Positions 17,865 to 26,219 of a DNA stretch of 64,000 nt are shown piece by piece; position 1 is the stretch's first letter; each line of letters opens with the position of its first letter. A model generated the notes under the pieces. The model made no database searches. It saw only the letters and a program-made list of their open reading frames with translations, and was not told the DNA's origin. The stretch is from Rhodococcus sp. 14-1411-2a (lineage in GTDB: Bacteria > Actinomycetota > Actinomycetes > Mycobacteriales > Mycobacteriaceae): the NCBI RefSeq assembly GCF_002259485.1, contig NZ_NPGA01000012.1, positions 124,001 through 188,000 of the forward strand. Direction: 5' to 3'. Made by a program: the position numbers and the translations under genes.

Positions 17865-18382
17865 GCCGGTCCCTCACCTCTCGGCCCGCCGGCCAGTTCG
17901 ACTGCGACGTCGAGGTGGCCGAGGTGACGGGCGTATTCCTGGAGTACATGCAAGCAGATCCAGATCAGCGTCGGCCTCTCATCGCTGAATCGTCCACCGA
18001 GAGCTGCCAATTCGTCCATTCGGTGTGAGTTCAGTATCTCGTCGGTGAGGCGGGCGCCGTCGTCGAGCCTGGCCAGCAGGGTCTCGGCGTCCACGTCGGC
18101 CGGCACATGCCATGACCCGTCCTGCTCGTCACCCCACGGCGCGTCCACTGCGCGGCCGAGAAATCCCCAGACGAACCAACGCTGCTCCATGTGCACCAGA
18201 TGGGTCAGCATCTGCAGCGGAGTCCATCCCGAGGGAACGGCCGTGCTGGTCAGTGCTTCGTCGCTCAGCGAAGTGATGCGTCGAACGAGCTCCCTGCGAT
18301 AGAAGCGCAGGTACTCGCGAAACAACTCGGCGGGATCAGAAAGGGCGGAGTTCGGCTCGGGAAATGTCGTCAGCTTGGCCAT
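17861..18382 (-). CDS. DinB/DUF664 family protein
   Basis: A 173-residue four-helix-bundle protein. The conserved His triad expected for the metal site appears in MLTHLVHMEQRWFVWG, in the middle helix, and in VLQEYARHLGHLDVAVE. Related actinobacterial proteins are putative thiol-transferases using mycothiol. Starts at ATG preceded by the stem-loop at 18407-18476. Coupled by overlap to the VOC gene. Confidence 0.8.
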   Translation of the reverse strand: MAKLTTFPEPNSALSDPAELFREYLRFYRRELVRRITSLSDEALTSTAVPSGWTPLQMLTHLVHMEQRWFVWGFLGRAVDAPWGDEQDGSWHVPADVDAETLLARLDDGARLTDEILNSHRMDELAALGGRFSDERPTLIWICLHVLQEYARHLGHLDVAVELAGGPRGEGPA

Positions 18383-18406
18383 CGCATCCCTAGTCGTCGG
18401 GTAGTG

Positions 18407-18476
18407 AGCTGAGTGTCCACAATTTGGCTCGGCAGGCGGAAAACCGTCCGCAGACGAAAATTGTGGACACTGAGCG
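18407..18476. other. Long inverted repeat with GTGTCCACAATTT arms
   Basis: Arms GTGTCCACAATTT (18413-18425) and AAATTGTGGACAC (18458-18470) are perfect reverse complements and extend outward with one mismatch. The centre holds a second small stem, GCGGA...TCCGC. It lies 47 bases after a membrane-protein stop and 30 bases upstream of the DinB start, both on the minus strand, so it could terminate one unit or bind a regulator of the other. Confidence 0.55.
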
Positions 18477-18484
18477 CTGTTGGC

Positions 18485-18838
18485 TCATTCGCTCTTACGC
18501 TGCTCGCGGGCGATGCGACGCTGTTCCTCGGCCCGGGCGCGGCAACGGCGGAGGAATTCCTCGTCGCTCTCCTGCGATTGGGCAACGGCGCGTCCGGGTT
18601 TGGCGTCGTACTCGGGGTAGGCCGACGAGGTGCGTGGTGCGCCGCTGCCACCCCAGATGCCGCCGTTCTCGGGCCGGCCGACGACGAGCCACGCGATCGA
18701 TCCGGCGAGCGGCAGAACGATGACGAGCAGCAGCCACACCATTTTCGGAAGGTGGCGGATGCCGGAATCGTCGGCGGTGATGACATCGATCAAGCAGAAG
18801 ATGGACAGCAGCATGATCAGCAGGCCGAGGTACGGCAC
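18485..18838 (-). CDS. PLDc_N-domain membrane protein
   Basis: A 117-residue protein with two membrane helices in the first 60 residues (LGLLIMLLSIFCLIDVIT and MVWLLLVIVLPLAGSIAWLV, followed by GRP), the arrangement of the phospholipase-D nuclease N-terminal (PLDc_N) domain. The rest is a charged, Arg/Glu-rich cytoplasmic tail ending EEQRRIAREQRKSE, probably helical. Such proteins are common in actinobacteria and functionally undefined; the PLD catalytic domain is absent. Confidence 0.75.
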   Translation of the reverse strand: MPYLGLLIMLLSIFCLIDVITADDSGIRHLPKMVWLLLVIVLPLAGSIAWLVVGRPENGGIWGGSGAPRTSSAYPEYDAKPGRAVAQSQESDEEFLRRCRARAEEQRRIAREQRKSE

Positions 18839-18918
18839 GGGAAATCCTCCAGGTTTGTCAGACCGCGCGGTCGGTCTTTCGCGACTATCAGATCACTCGT
18901 TGTACCGCGGATCAAGTG

Positions 18919-18981
18919 CGGGAGTGGAGCCTGCAGGAACGACCCAGAGTGGCGGGAGTGGAGCCTGCAGGAACGACCCAG
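18919..18981. repeat. Tandem 29-bp repeat (CGGGAGTGGAGCCTGCAGG type)
   Basis: Two exact copies, 18919-18947 and 18953-18981, of a unit starting CGGGAGTGGAGCCTGCAGG and ending AACGACCCAG, with a 34-base period. The core CCTGCAGG is palindromic. A third, slightly diverged copy is at 41719-41745. They lie just downstream of lysE. Confidence 0.85.
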
Positions 18982-18990
18982 TAGTTCGGT

Positions 18991-19608
18991 TCAGCCGAGC
19001 ACCAGCAGTGCTGCCAGGGTCAGCATCATGATGCCGATGCCGAGGTCGAGTACTCGCCACGCCGCCGGCCTCGCGAACAGTGGACTGAGCACCCGCGATC
19101 CGTAGCCGAGCGCGGTGAACCACAGCACGCTGCCCAGCATCGCGCCGGCGGCGAACCACCATCGCACTTCACCGGGCTGACGGTTCCCGATGGAACCCAG
19201 GAACACCACGGTGTCGAGGTAGACGTGAGGATTGAGCCAGGTCAGAGCCAGGCATGTGGCCACGGCGGCGATCAGCGAACCGCCTCCGTGTGCCTCCGCG
19301 GTCATGGTGGACGGCGTCCGAGCACGGTTCAGTGCCATCAGGCCGTAGACGAGCAGAAACAGTGCACCGAGAACGGTCACGACACGTAGCGCGACAGGAA
19401 ACCGGTCGACGAGAACGCCGATTCCTGCCACCCCGGCCAGGATCAGAATCGCATCGGACAGTGCGCACACTGCCACCACCGGCAGTACATGGGCGCGTTG
19501 CAAGCCCTTACGCAGCACGAACGCGTTCTGCGCTCCGATGGCGACGATGAGGGAGAGTCCGACGCCCAATCCGGTGAGGGTCGATTGTGCGGCGGCGAGC
19601 GAGGTCAT
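18991..19608 (-). CDS. lysE: LysE/ArgO family amino-acid exporter
   Basis: A 205-residue protein with six hydrophobic segments and the LysE signature GLSLIVAIGAQNAFVLRKGL near residue 17. Also characteristic are LALTWLNPHVYLDTVVFLG and the final GIMMLTLAALLV. It exports L-lysine/L-arginine, driven by the membrane potential. Divergent from a LysG-like activator with a 75-base gap, exactly as in Corynebacterium lysEG. It sits next to the lysine degradation genes, forming a lysine-homeostasis block. Confidence 0.9.
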   Translation of the reverse strand: MTSLAAAQSTLTGLGVGLSLIVAIGAQNAFVLRKGLQRAHVLPVVAVCALSDAILILAGVAGIGVLVDRFPVALRVVTVLGALFLLVYGLMALNRARTPSTMTAEAHGGGSLIAAVATCLALTWLNPHVYLDTVVFLGSIGNRQPGEVRWWFAAGAMLGSVLWFTALGYGSRVLSPLFARPAAWRVLDLGIGIMMLTLAALLVLG

Positions 19609-19683
19609 GACGGCAACGCTAGGAGCCGGTCATGATTAGGTCCAGCGAATGTATTTCAGTAATGATCAGCGTAGCTTCATATT

Positions 19684-20538
19684 ATGGAGATCGAGCAGCT
19701 CAGAGCCTTGCGGGCCGTGGTCGACGGTGGAACGTTCGAGGCCGCCGCTCGCGCGCTGTACGTGACCCCGTCGGCGGTGAGTCAGCGCATCAAGTCGCTG
19801 GAGCAATCGCTCGGTCGGACTCTGGTTCAACGCAGCAAGCCGGTGGTGGCAACCCAGTCTGGCGTAGCGGTGCTTCGTTTGGCGCGCCAGATCGACACTC
19901 TCACCGAGCAGACTCGGGCAGAACTGAGTGACGACGGCGTCGCTGCGCCCGTTTCGCTTGCCGTCAATGCGGATTCGTTGGCGACCTGGGTGCTGCCCGC
20001 GCTCGCGCCTCTGGCGCGCAACACCACCTTCGATCTGCATCGACAGGACCAGGATCAGACCGCGCAGTTGCTGCACGACGGGATCGTCTCCGCTGCAATA
20101 ACCTCCGTGGCCGATCCGGTTCGTGGCTGCACCGTTCGACGCCTCGGTGCGATGCGCTACCGGCCCTCGGCCACGCCGGAGTTCATCGATCGGTGGTTCG
20201 CTGCTGGAGTGACGGCGCAGGCTTTGCGCTGTGCTCCGGTGGTCGTCTTCGATGCCGACGACCGGTTGCAGGACAACTACTTACAGCGCTTCGGTGTCGA
20301 CCCACACGAGCCGCCGCGTCACCTGGTGCCGGCTTCTGCCGACTACGCGCGAGCTGTCGACCTCGGCTTCGGCTGGGGCATGATCCCCGATCTACAGGAC
20401 CGTGACTCGCTGAAGTGCTTCGACGACAACGGGATCGACGACGTGCTGCTGTACTGGCAGCAGTGGTCGCTGTCGTCTGTCGCACTGCAGCGAGCGGCCG
20501 ACGCCGTGGCGGCGGGTGCCGAGCGAATGCTGCTGTAA
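19684..20538 (+). CDS. lysG: LysG/ArgP-type LysR regulator
   Basis: A 284-residue LysR protein. The winged HTH covers residues 1-60 (LRALRAVVDGGTFEAAARAL, then TPSAVSQRIKSLEQSLG). The effector domain contains NADSLATWVLPAL, typical of the ArgP/LysG/IciA branch. By homology it activates lysE when cytosolic lysine or arginine is high. The intergenic region 19609-19683 is AT-richer than average and should hold its operator. Confidence 0.88.
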   Translation: MEIEQLRALRAVVDGGTFEAAARALYVTPSAVSQRIKSLEQSLGRTLVQRSKPVVATQSGVAVLRLARQIDTLTEQTRAELSDDGVAAPVSLAVNADSLATWVLPALAPLARNTTFDLHRQDQDQTAQLLHDGIVSAAITSVADPVRGCTVRRLGAMRYRPSATPEFIDRWFAAGVTAQALRCAPVVVFDADDRLQDNYLQRFGVDPHEPPRHLVPASADYARAVDLGFGWGMIPDLQDRDSLKCFDDNGIDDVLLYWQQWSLSSVALQRAADAVAAGAERMLL

Positions 20539-20539
20539 T

Positions 20540-20944
20540 TCAGGCCGGACTGTCGTTCGGCACGATCTCGGGCAGTCCATCTCCGACGGGATCGAGAATC
20601 GCCGCCGATCGGGTGCCCCATCGCTCGTGAGCCGACTGCCGCGACATTCCAACGGCCGTGCCGATCGTCGCCCACGTTGTGCCCTGAACCCGAAGCACCA
20701 CAACGGTTTCGATACCATCGAGGCCGGCTGCGAGTTGCACACGCAGGCTCAACAGATGCCACGCGACGCTTCGCCGTGCGGGCAGGTCGGTCGATTGCTC
20801 GGCCTCCCAGTCCGGTGTGCCCGGCAGGGGCCCGGTGCCGATGATCTCGTCGGCGATGCGACCGGCCTCGGTGGCTGCTGCCGTCACGACGGCCCGCGTC
20901 GCGGCAGTGATATCTGCCTCGGTTGCGAGGGTGATGGGATCCAT
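20540..20944 (-). CDS. Small HTH-containing protein behind palindromic operators
   Basis: A 134-residue protein I do not recognise as a named family. The C-terminal part has a helix-turn-helix-like segment, VQGTTWATIGTAVGMSRQSA followed by HERWG (about residues 86-111), while the N-terminal 70 residues are helical and acidic. Its ribosome site AGGAGG (20956-20951) lies inside a long inverted repeat, and two 19-bp palindromes precede it, which points to autoregulation. Divergent from the small ART-like gene at 21076; together they could form a two-gene module. Confidence 0.65.
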   Translation of the reverse strand: MDPITLATEADITAATRAVVTAAATEAGRIADEIIGTGPLPGTPDWEAEQSTDLPARRSVAWHLLSLRVQLAAGLDGIETVVVLRVQGTTWATIGTAVGMSRQSAHERWGTRSAAILDPVGDGLPEIVPNDSPA

Positions 20945-20948
20945 GACC

Positions 20949-20986
20949 GACCTCCTGTGTCAGGAAAAGCCTGACAGCAGGAGGTC
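20949..20986 (-). promoter_or_regulatory. Hairpin covering the Shine-Dalgarno of the HTH gene
   Basis: In the minus-strand direction GACCTCCTGCTGTCAGG is followed, after a CTTTT loop, by CCTGACACAGGAGGTC. The arms pair almost perfectly with one bulged base. The AGGAGG ribosome site is in the 3' arm, so a transcript that includes both arms would hide it. It overlaps one of the two TGTCAGG palindromes, so it may equally be a DNA operator. Confidence 0.6.
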
Positions 20987-21009
20987 GGATTGTCAAGAAT
21001 TACCTGACA
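20958..21009. promoter_or_regulatory. Two tandem TGTCAGG/CCTGACA operators
   Basis: TGTCAGGAAAAGCCTGACA (20958-20976) and TGTCAAGAATTACCTGACA (20991-21009) share the form TGTCARG-N5-CCTGACA and are spaced 33 bp centre to centre, about three helical turns. On the minus strand the second includes a TTGACA -35-like hexamer. They lie in the shared region between two divergent genes and probably bind the HTH protein. Confidence 0.6.
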
Positions 21010-21075
21010 CGGGGAACGGAGAGGGCAGGCCGAAAATCGCTGTACCCGTCAAGTTGCCGTTGCTATTTTCGGCGG

Positions 21076-21402
21076 ATGACCATTCGCTATCACGTGACCT
21101 CGGTACTCAACCGTGAGTCGATTCGGCGGCACGGACTCGACTGGCGTCGTATGGGTGCCGCTCGCGGTATTGCCGGTAGCAACCAACCAGAGCAGGCGGG
21201 TTGTTTTCTGGCAGCCGATGCGTGGGAACGTGATTGGTTCGTGGGCATGAACAACACCGGTGGACCGGTCGATGTCTGGGAAGTCAGTGGAGTCGAAGAC
21301 GGTGATCTCGTGCAGTCGCCGGAGAACTTCTACTTTTGTCCCGGTGTCATTCCGACGTCACAGATTCGGTTGGTGCAGAGGGACATTCAACCCGACCGCT
21401 AG
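21076..21402 (+). CDS. Small protein with ADP-ribosyltransferase-like N-terminus
   Basis: A 108-residue protein. The opening YHVTSVLNRESIRRHGLDW resembles the H-x-T/S first motif of ART-fold proteins (Tpt1/KptA, PARP-like), and later strands (GCFLAADAW, VDVWEVSGV) have the expected spacing with a late acidic residue. The protein is shorter than typical Tpt1 enzymes, so the match is tentative. Divergent from the HTH gene across two operators, and overlapping the convergent lat gene by four bases. Confidence 0.5.
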   Translation: MTIRYHVTSVLNRESIRRHGLDWRRMGAARGIAGSNQPEQAGCFLAADAWERDWFVGMNNTGGPVDVWEVSGVEDGDLVQSPENFYFCPGVIPTSQIRLVQRDIQPDR

Positions 21403-22727
21403 AGCATGCTCAGAACCCGGTCGATGGACTCGACTGCCTGTGTCAGTTCGACTTCGGTGATGGTCAGTGCGGGACGGAATCGCACTGCAGCGTCACCGCA
21501 GCCGAGCGCCAGTACATGTTCCTCGGTACGCAACAGCTCGATCACTCGGTCGCGGGTGGAAGCGTCGGGCAGGGAGAAGGCGCACATCAGACCTCGTCCA
21601 CGTACTTCGGATACCACTGTGTGTCGAGTTGCCAAGTCCTGCAACATTGTCAGCAGTACGGCTCCGAGCTCACCGGCACGAGGGATGAGCTTCTCGGATT
21701 CGACCACTTCCAGGATTCGACGCGACCGCACCATGTCGGTGAGGTTCCCACCCCACGTCGAGTTGATGCGGGAGCTGACAGCGAAGACGTTGTCGTCGAT
21801 GTCGTCGACGCGACCGCCGGCCATGACGCCGCAGACCTGAACCTTCTTGCCGAAGGCGACGACATCCGGGACGACGTCGAGCTGCTGGAATGCCCATGCG
21901 GTACCGGTCATTCCGGCTCCGGTCTGTACTTCGTCCATGACGAACAAGGCGTCGAACTCGTGGCAGAGCTCGCGCAGCTTCTGCAGGAAGCGCGGCCGGA
22001 AGTGGTGATCTCCACCTTCGCCCTGGATGGGTTCGATGATGGCGCAGGCGATGTCGTGCGGGTTGGCCTCGAAGGCCAACCGAGCCGCCGCCAACGATGC
22101 GTCCTCGAGTTCGTCCATGTTCGCGCCGGATCGGATGAACGGCGACGGGATTCGCGGCCAGTCGAACTTCGGGAAGCGCGCGACCTTGTTGGGGTCGGTG
22201 TTGGTCAGCGACATCGTGTAGCCCGAGCGTCCGTGGAACGCATGCTCGAAGTGCATCACCTGAGAGCCCAAGGACGCGTCCAGACCATGACTTTCGTTCC
22301 ATCGCGATTTCCAGTCGAATGCGACCTTCAACGCGTTCTCCACGGCCAGGGCGCCGCCCTCGACGAAGAACAGGTGCGGCAGTCGATCGTCACCCAGGAC
22401 GCGAGCGAACGTGTCGACGAATCGAGCCATGGGGACGGTGTAGATGTCGGAGTTGCTGGGCTTGTTCATCGCCGCCTGCATCAGATCGGCCCGGAAGTCC
22501 GGGTCGTCGATCAACGCCGGATCGTTCATACCCAGCGCGTTGGACGCGAAGAACGTGAACAGGTCCAGGTAGCGGGTGCCGTCCCTGGCGTCGACCAGCG
22601 TGGATCCGGTCGATGCATCGAGGTCGAGCACCAACTCGAAACCGTCGGCCAGCAGGTGTTCACCGATCACGTCGCGGACGTTGGCGGCATCGATGGTCAC
22701 TCGGGTGCGCTGTAATACTTGCGTCAT
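21399..22727 (-). CDS. lat: L-lysine 6-transaminase (lysine epsilon-aminotransferase)
   Basis: A 442-residue class III PLP aminotransferase. It carries LDLFTFFASNALGMNDP, the pyridoxal pocket (FVEGGALAVENALKVAFDWK), the Asp pair region FVMDEVQTGAGMTGT and the Schiff-base lysine in VVAFGKKVQVCG. The sequence tracks mycobacterial Lat (Rv3290c type). It converts L-lysine and 2-oxoglutarate to 2-aminoadipate semialdehyde, which cyclises to P6C, and glutamate. Divergent from the dehydrogenase at 22852 that completes conversion to 2-aminoadipate. Confidence 0.93.
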   Translation of the reverse strand: MTQVLQRTRVTIDAANVRDVIGEHLLADGFELVLDLDASTGSTLVDARDGTRYLDLFTFFASNALGMNDPALIDDPDFRADLMQAAMNKPSNSDIYTVPMARFVDTFARVLGDDRLPHLFFVEGGALAVENALKVAFDWKSRWNESHGLDASLGSQVMHFEHAFHGRSGYTMSLTNTDPNKVARFPKFDWPRIPSPFIRSGANMDELEDASLAAARLAFEANPHDIACAIIEPIQGEGGDHHFRPRFLQKLRELCHEFDALFVMDEVQTGAGMTGTAWAFQQLDVVPDVVAFGKKVQVCGVMAGGRVDDIDDNVFAVSSRINSTWGGNLTDMVRSRRILEVVESEKLIPRAGELGAVLLTMLQDLATRHTVVSEVRGRGLMCAFSLPDASTRDRVIELLRTEEHVLALGCGDAAVRFRPALTITEVELTQAVESIDRVLSML

Positions 22728-22851
22728 AAGGACGAAGATACGCGTTAATATTCCGTAAGCAAGTCCATAAGACAGGAAAATATATGGTTCGAGCCGCGAT
22801 CGGTAGGCTCATCTCCGACGGTTCGGTTCTCTCCACGGAAGGTGTACGCGC
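22728..22851. promoter_or_regulatory. Divergent lat/pcd promoter region, AT-rich
   Basis: 124 bases between divergent lysine-degradation genes. A notably AT-rich patch (GCGTTAATATTCCG at 22742-22755 and GGAAAATATATGG near 22774) stands out against the GC-rich surroundings and would suit an Lrp-type regulator, which in mycobacteria controls lat. No lrp gene is next to it here. Confidence 0.4.
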
Positions 22852-24387
22852 ATGTCTGCATCCATCACCCACGACGAGTTGAGTGTGCGCACTCGCGCGA
22901 TCCTCGACCGGCTGGGTGCCACGATCGCGCTCGACGCCCCCGCGGGACCGGACTCGATCATCGCGCGCTCGCCCATCACCGGCGGAAACCTGGCCTCGCT
23001 GGCGTGTGCTTCGGCGGCCGATGTCGAGACCGTCGTCGCCGATGCGCGCACCGCGTTCGCGTCGTGGTCGCAGGTACCGGCCCCCGTGCGTGGCCAGGTG
23101 ATCCGGGAACTGGGCGAATTGCTGCGCGTTCACAAGGAGGATCTGGGCGCGCTGGTGTCCATCGAGGCCGGGAAGATCGTCTCGGAGGGGCTCGGTGAGG
23201 TGCAGGAGATGATCGACATCTGCGACTTCGCCGTCGGACTCTCCCGTCAGCTGTACGGCAACACGATCGCCACCGAGCGGCCCGGGCATCGCATGATGGA
23301 GCAGTGGCATCCGCTCGGCGTCGTCGGCGTCATCACTGCGTTCAATTTCCCTGTCGCGGTATGGAGTTGGAATACCGCTCTCGCTCTCGTCGCGGGAGAC
23401 ACGGTCATCTGGAAGCCCTCGGAGAAGACTCCGCTGACGGCCGTCGGTGTGCAGGCGCTGTTCGAGCGTGCCGCCGCCGCAGCCGGAGTTGACCCCAAGA
23501 TCGCGCAACTGCTGATCGGTGACCGCGCGTCCGGCGAAGCGCTGGTGGACGATTCGCGGGTTGCGTTGGTCTCGGCAACGGGTTCGACACGGATGGGCCG
23601 TGCTGTCGCGCCCCGGGTCGCCGAGCGATTCGGCCGGGTGTTGCTCGAGCTCGGCGGAAACAATGCAGCGATCGTGACGCCGTCGGCCGATCTCGATCTG
23701 ACGACGCGTGGGCTGGTGTTCTCGGCCGCCGGGACAGCAGGTCAGCGATGCACCTCGCTCCGACGCGTCATCGTGCATTCCTCGGTCGAGGACGAGTTGG
23801 TCCGCAAGTTGGTAGCGGCATACGAGACGCTGTCGATCGGATCTCCCTTGGCCACAGACACTCTGGTGGGTCCACTGATCGATGCCACCGCATTCGCCGG
23901 TTATCAGAAGGCTCTCGAGGCGGCGGTGTCCGACGGCGGAACGGTCGTGGTCGGCGGCGAGCGAGTGAACGTGGTCGACGAGTACTCGTTCTATGTTCAG
24001 CCCGCGATCGTGACGATGCCCGCACAGACCGACATCGTCAAGCACGAGACGTTCGCGCCCATCATGTACGTGCTGACGTACGACACCCTCGACGAGGCCA
24101 TCGCATTGCACAACGATGTGCCTCAGGGCCTTTCGTCGTCGATCTTCACCACCGATCTGCGCGAGGCGGAGCGCTTCCTGTCCGCCGCGGGCTCGGACTG
24201 CGGCATCGCCAACGTCAACATCGGACCCTCCGGCGCGGAGATCGGCGGCGCCTTCGGTGGTGAGAAGGAAACCGGTGGCGGTCGTGAATCCGGTTCGGAC
24301 GCATGGAAGGCCTACATGCGGCGGGCTACGAACACGGTCAACTACTCCAACGAACTGCCCCTGGCGCAGGGAGTGAAGTTCGGCTGA
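22852..24387 (+). CDS. amaB: L-piperidine-6-carboxylate / aminoadipate-semialdehyde dehydrogenase
   Basis: A 511-residue aldehyde dehydrogenase of the ALDH7 (antiquitin/AmaB/Pcd) type. The Rossmann part includes GVVGVITAFNFPVAVWSWN; the general base Glu is in VLLELGGNNA; the nucleophile Cys is in GTAGQRCTSLRR. NVNIGPSGAEIGGAFGGEKE near the end is a hallmark of this branch. It oxidises P6C/2-aminoadipate semialdehyde to 2-aminoadipate with NAD(P)+. Its pairing with lat supports this assignment over generic ALDH. Confidence 0.9.
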   Translation: MSASITHDELSVRTRAILDRLGATIALDAPAGPDSIIARSPITGGNLASLACASAADVETVVADARTAFASWSQVPAPVRGQVIRELGELLRVHKEDLGALVSIEAGKIVSEGLGEVQEMIDICDFAVGLSRQLYGNTIATERPGHRMMEQWHPLGVVGVITAFNFPVAVWSWNTALALVAGDTVIWKPSEKTPLTAVGVQALFERAAAAAGVDPKIAQLLIGDRASGEALVDDSRVALVSATGSTRMGRAVAPRVAERFGRVLLELGGNNAAIVTPSADLDLTTRGLVFSAAGTAGQRCTSLRRVIVHSSVEDELVRKLVAAYETLSIGSPLATDTLVGPLIDATAFAGYQKALEAAVSDGGTVVVGGERVNVVDEYSFYVQPAIVTMPAQTDIVKHETFAPIMYVLTYDTLDEAIALHNDVPQGLSSSIFTTDLREAERFLSAAGSDCGIANVNIGPSGAEIGGAFGGEKETGGGRESGSDAWKAYMRRATNTVNYSNELPLAQGVKFG

Positions 24388-24391
24388 CGGC

Positions 24392-25618
24392 ATGATCGGC
24401 AGTATGAAAGTACTGTCGATGCTCCTGGCCGGTCTTTCCGTTGGCTATTCGATCAGTGTGATGGCACTCCGAGAGCCGCTTCTGTACAACGATTTCGGCA
24501 TCGGTGCGTCGGCAATTCTCGACGGTGTGGTCGTGCTCGCCATCGCAGCAGCAGTTACCGCAGTGGTGTTGGCACGCTCGGGCGGACGAGCCGCGCCCTG
24601 GATCGCGGTTGCCGCGCTGCTGGTGATCGTCTTCGAATCTCTCGGCATGGCTCCGGGTTTGCTGGGCGATTGGGCGGCGGCGCTCAGCGCTGGTGTGCTG
24701 CTCGGTACGTCGGCGATCCTTGCCGCATCCCATCGGGGTGCACAGGCCGCTCTCGCGGTCGGACTCCTCGCCGCCGCGCGGGTGGGTGCCGAGCTCGGAA
24801 CGCTCCTGACCAGCTCGTCCGGCCGTCAGTTCGCCTGGGAGGTCGCCGGCCCCGAGGACGCGGTGGTGCCCCAGAGGGCAGCCATCGCGGTGGTATTGGC
24901 TGTGCTCGCCGCGGTATTTCTCGTGGCCGGATATCGAAACTCGTCGGTTGCAACGTCGCAGGCGAGCACCCGAACGCTCGCGGTCGGTACCGCATTGCCT
25001 CTGGTGGCGGGCGGGTTCGGTTGGTGGGCCACCGAATATCGCGACAGCACCCTCGTGTGGTTTCTCGCGCTCGCCGGGCTGACCGTAGCGGCGCTCGTTG
25101 CTGCTTGGCTCTTACCGAAGCGCGACGGCTCGCTGATCCTCGTGTTGTTCGCCTCGTGGGCGGCCGGAGTCTCATCATTCGATTTTGCCGACAGGTCCTA
25201 CTCCTCGGTCGGTCTGACGGTGTTCCTGCTGGCCGCAGGCGGACTGATTGCCTGCCGCTTCCCGCAGATCTACCTCGGGCTTTTCGCGCTGCTGATGGTC
25301 GCGGCCGTGGATCTCGCGCAGAACATGGGCGTCGGTCTTCCCTTGTCCATGCAGCAGTGGGTGGTGCCCTTCATCGCGGCCTATGTGCTGGTGTCTGCAT
25401 TGCCGACGGCACCGACCTCGTTGGCGGTCGGTATGACCGTTCCCTTCACTATGGCGTTGACGGTCACGATCTACGGGGGTAGTTACGGCCCGCTGGATTC
25501 GGCAGACGACTTCGAGTTCTTCGGTTCGTCGCAGCCGTCCGCAACCGCACTGTCGATCGGCGGCCTCGTCGTGCTCTCGGTCTGCGCGGCTGGGGTGTGG
25601 CTGCTGCGTCGCAGATAG
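24392..25618 (+). CDS. Polytopic membrane protein, function unknown
   Basis: A 408-residue protein with about twelve hydrophobic segments and short loops. ATG at 24392 is four bases after the amaB stop, and an alternative ATG is at 24404. No transporter signature is recognised. Tight spacing suggests cotranscription with the lysine gene, so it might handle a related metabolite, but nothing in the sequence proves this. Confidence 0.65.
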   Translation: MIGSMKVLSMLLAGLSVGYSISVMALREPLLYNDFGIGASAILDGVVVLAIAAAVTAVVLARSGGRAAPWIAVAALLVIVFESLGMAPGLLGDWAAALSAGVLLGTSAILAASHRGAQAALAVGLLAAARVGAELGTLLTSSSGRQFAWEVAGPEDAVVPQRAAIAVVLAVLAAVFLVAGYRNSSVATSQASTRTLAVGTALPLVAGGFGWWATEYRDSTLVWFLALAGLTVAALVAAWLLPKRDGSLILVLFASWAAGVSSFDFADRSYSSVGLTVFLLAAGGLIACRFPQIYLGLFALLMVAAVDLAQNMGVGLPLSMQQWVVPFIAAYVLVSALPTAPTSLAVGMTVPFTMALTVTIYGGSYGPLDSADDFEFFGSSQPSATALSIGGLVVLSVCAAGVWLLRRR

Positions 25619-25699
25619 CGGCACGCCCGAAACGCCCAACAGTCGCCGGTCTCCTCATCGGCTTGACAGGTCTGAGCACCTCGGCCGATCGTGCATCTC

Positions 25700-26131
25700 A
25701 TGTCCGATCACAGCCGGAACACAGATCTGCCCGACGACGTCTCCGATGTGACTTTGGGTTTCTGCGTCGCCGTCGCGATGATTCTGCCGTCGTATTTCGG
25801 CGCGACGCTCATCACCGACGCGTTGCTGGGCCGGGCAGGTCTCCCGCTGTCCCCGCTGCTGTGGCTGGTCGTGGCGGTACCTCTGGCGATTGCCCTGGTG
25901 CATGTGGAAGACCGGGTCCAGAGTCGTTCTGACTGGAACCGAATCGAGTGGTTCTGGTACACCGGCGGCGTCGGTGCACTGACTCTGCCGCCGCTGTTGC
26001 TGGCGCTGCTCGCACCGCTTCCTACGCTCACCGGTCTCGATCGCGGGGGTCCGTCGATGGTGGTGTTCGTGGCGGTGGCGCTTCTGATCGTGGGCATCGT
26101 GGTCCGAGGGAAGCTGCGCGGCACGGCCTGA
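25700..26131 (+). CDS. Small membrane protein, function unknown
   Basis: 143 residues starting at ATG MSDHSRNTDLPDD (a GTG nine bases upstream is possible). Hydrophobic segments at about 18-40, 48-65, 84-105 and 115-135 indicate four membrane helices, with a charged loop DRVQSRSDWNRIEW between helices 2 and 3. The transcript ends at the bidirectional terminator 26159-26199. No family recognised. Confidence 0.6.
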   Translation: MSDHSRNTDLPDDVSDVTLGFCVAVAMILPSYFGATLITDALLGRAGLPLSPLLWLVVAVPLAIALVHVEDRVQSRSDWNRIEWFWYTGGVGALTLPPLLLALLAPLPTLTGLDRGGPSMVVFVAVALLIVGIVVRGKLRGTA

Positions 26132-26158
26132 GTCACGGGCACTTCGATGTGAGAACAG

Positions 26159-26199
26159 ACGAGCCCGCCCACCGAATGAAACAGGTGGACGGGCTCGTG
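26159..26199. terminator. Bidirectional hairpin terminator
   Basis: ACGAGCCCGCCCACC and GGTGGACGGGCTCGT form a near-perfect 15-bp stem around GAATGAAACA. It lies between two convergent genes, 27 bases from one stop and 20 from the other. Confidence 0.85.
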
Positions 26200-26219
26200 A
26201 GCGTTCTGCACGCACTGAA

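Noticed and set aside
22660-24393. 577-codon open frame on the minus strand
   Set aside because: Antisense to the aldehyde dehydrogenase and overlapping lat; no domain seen.
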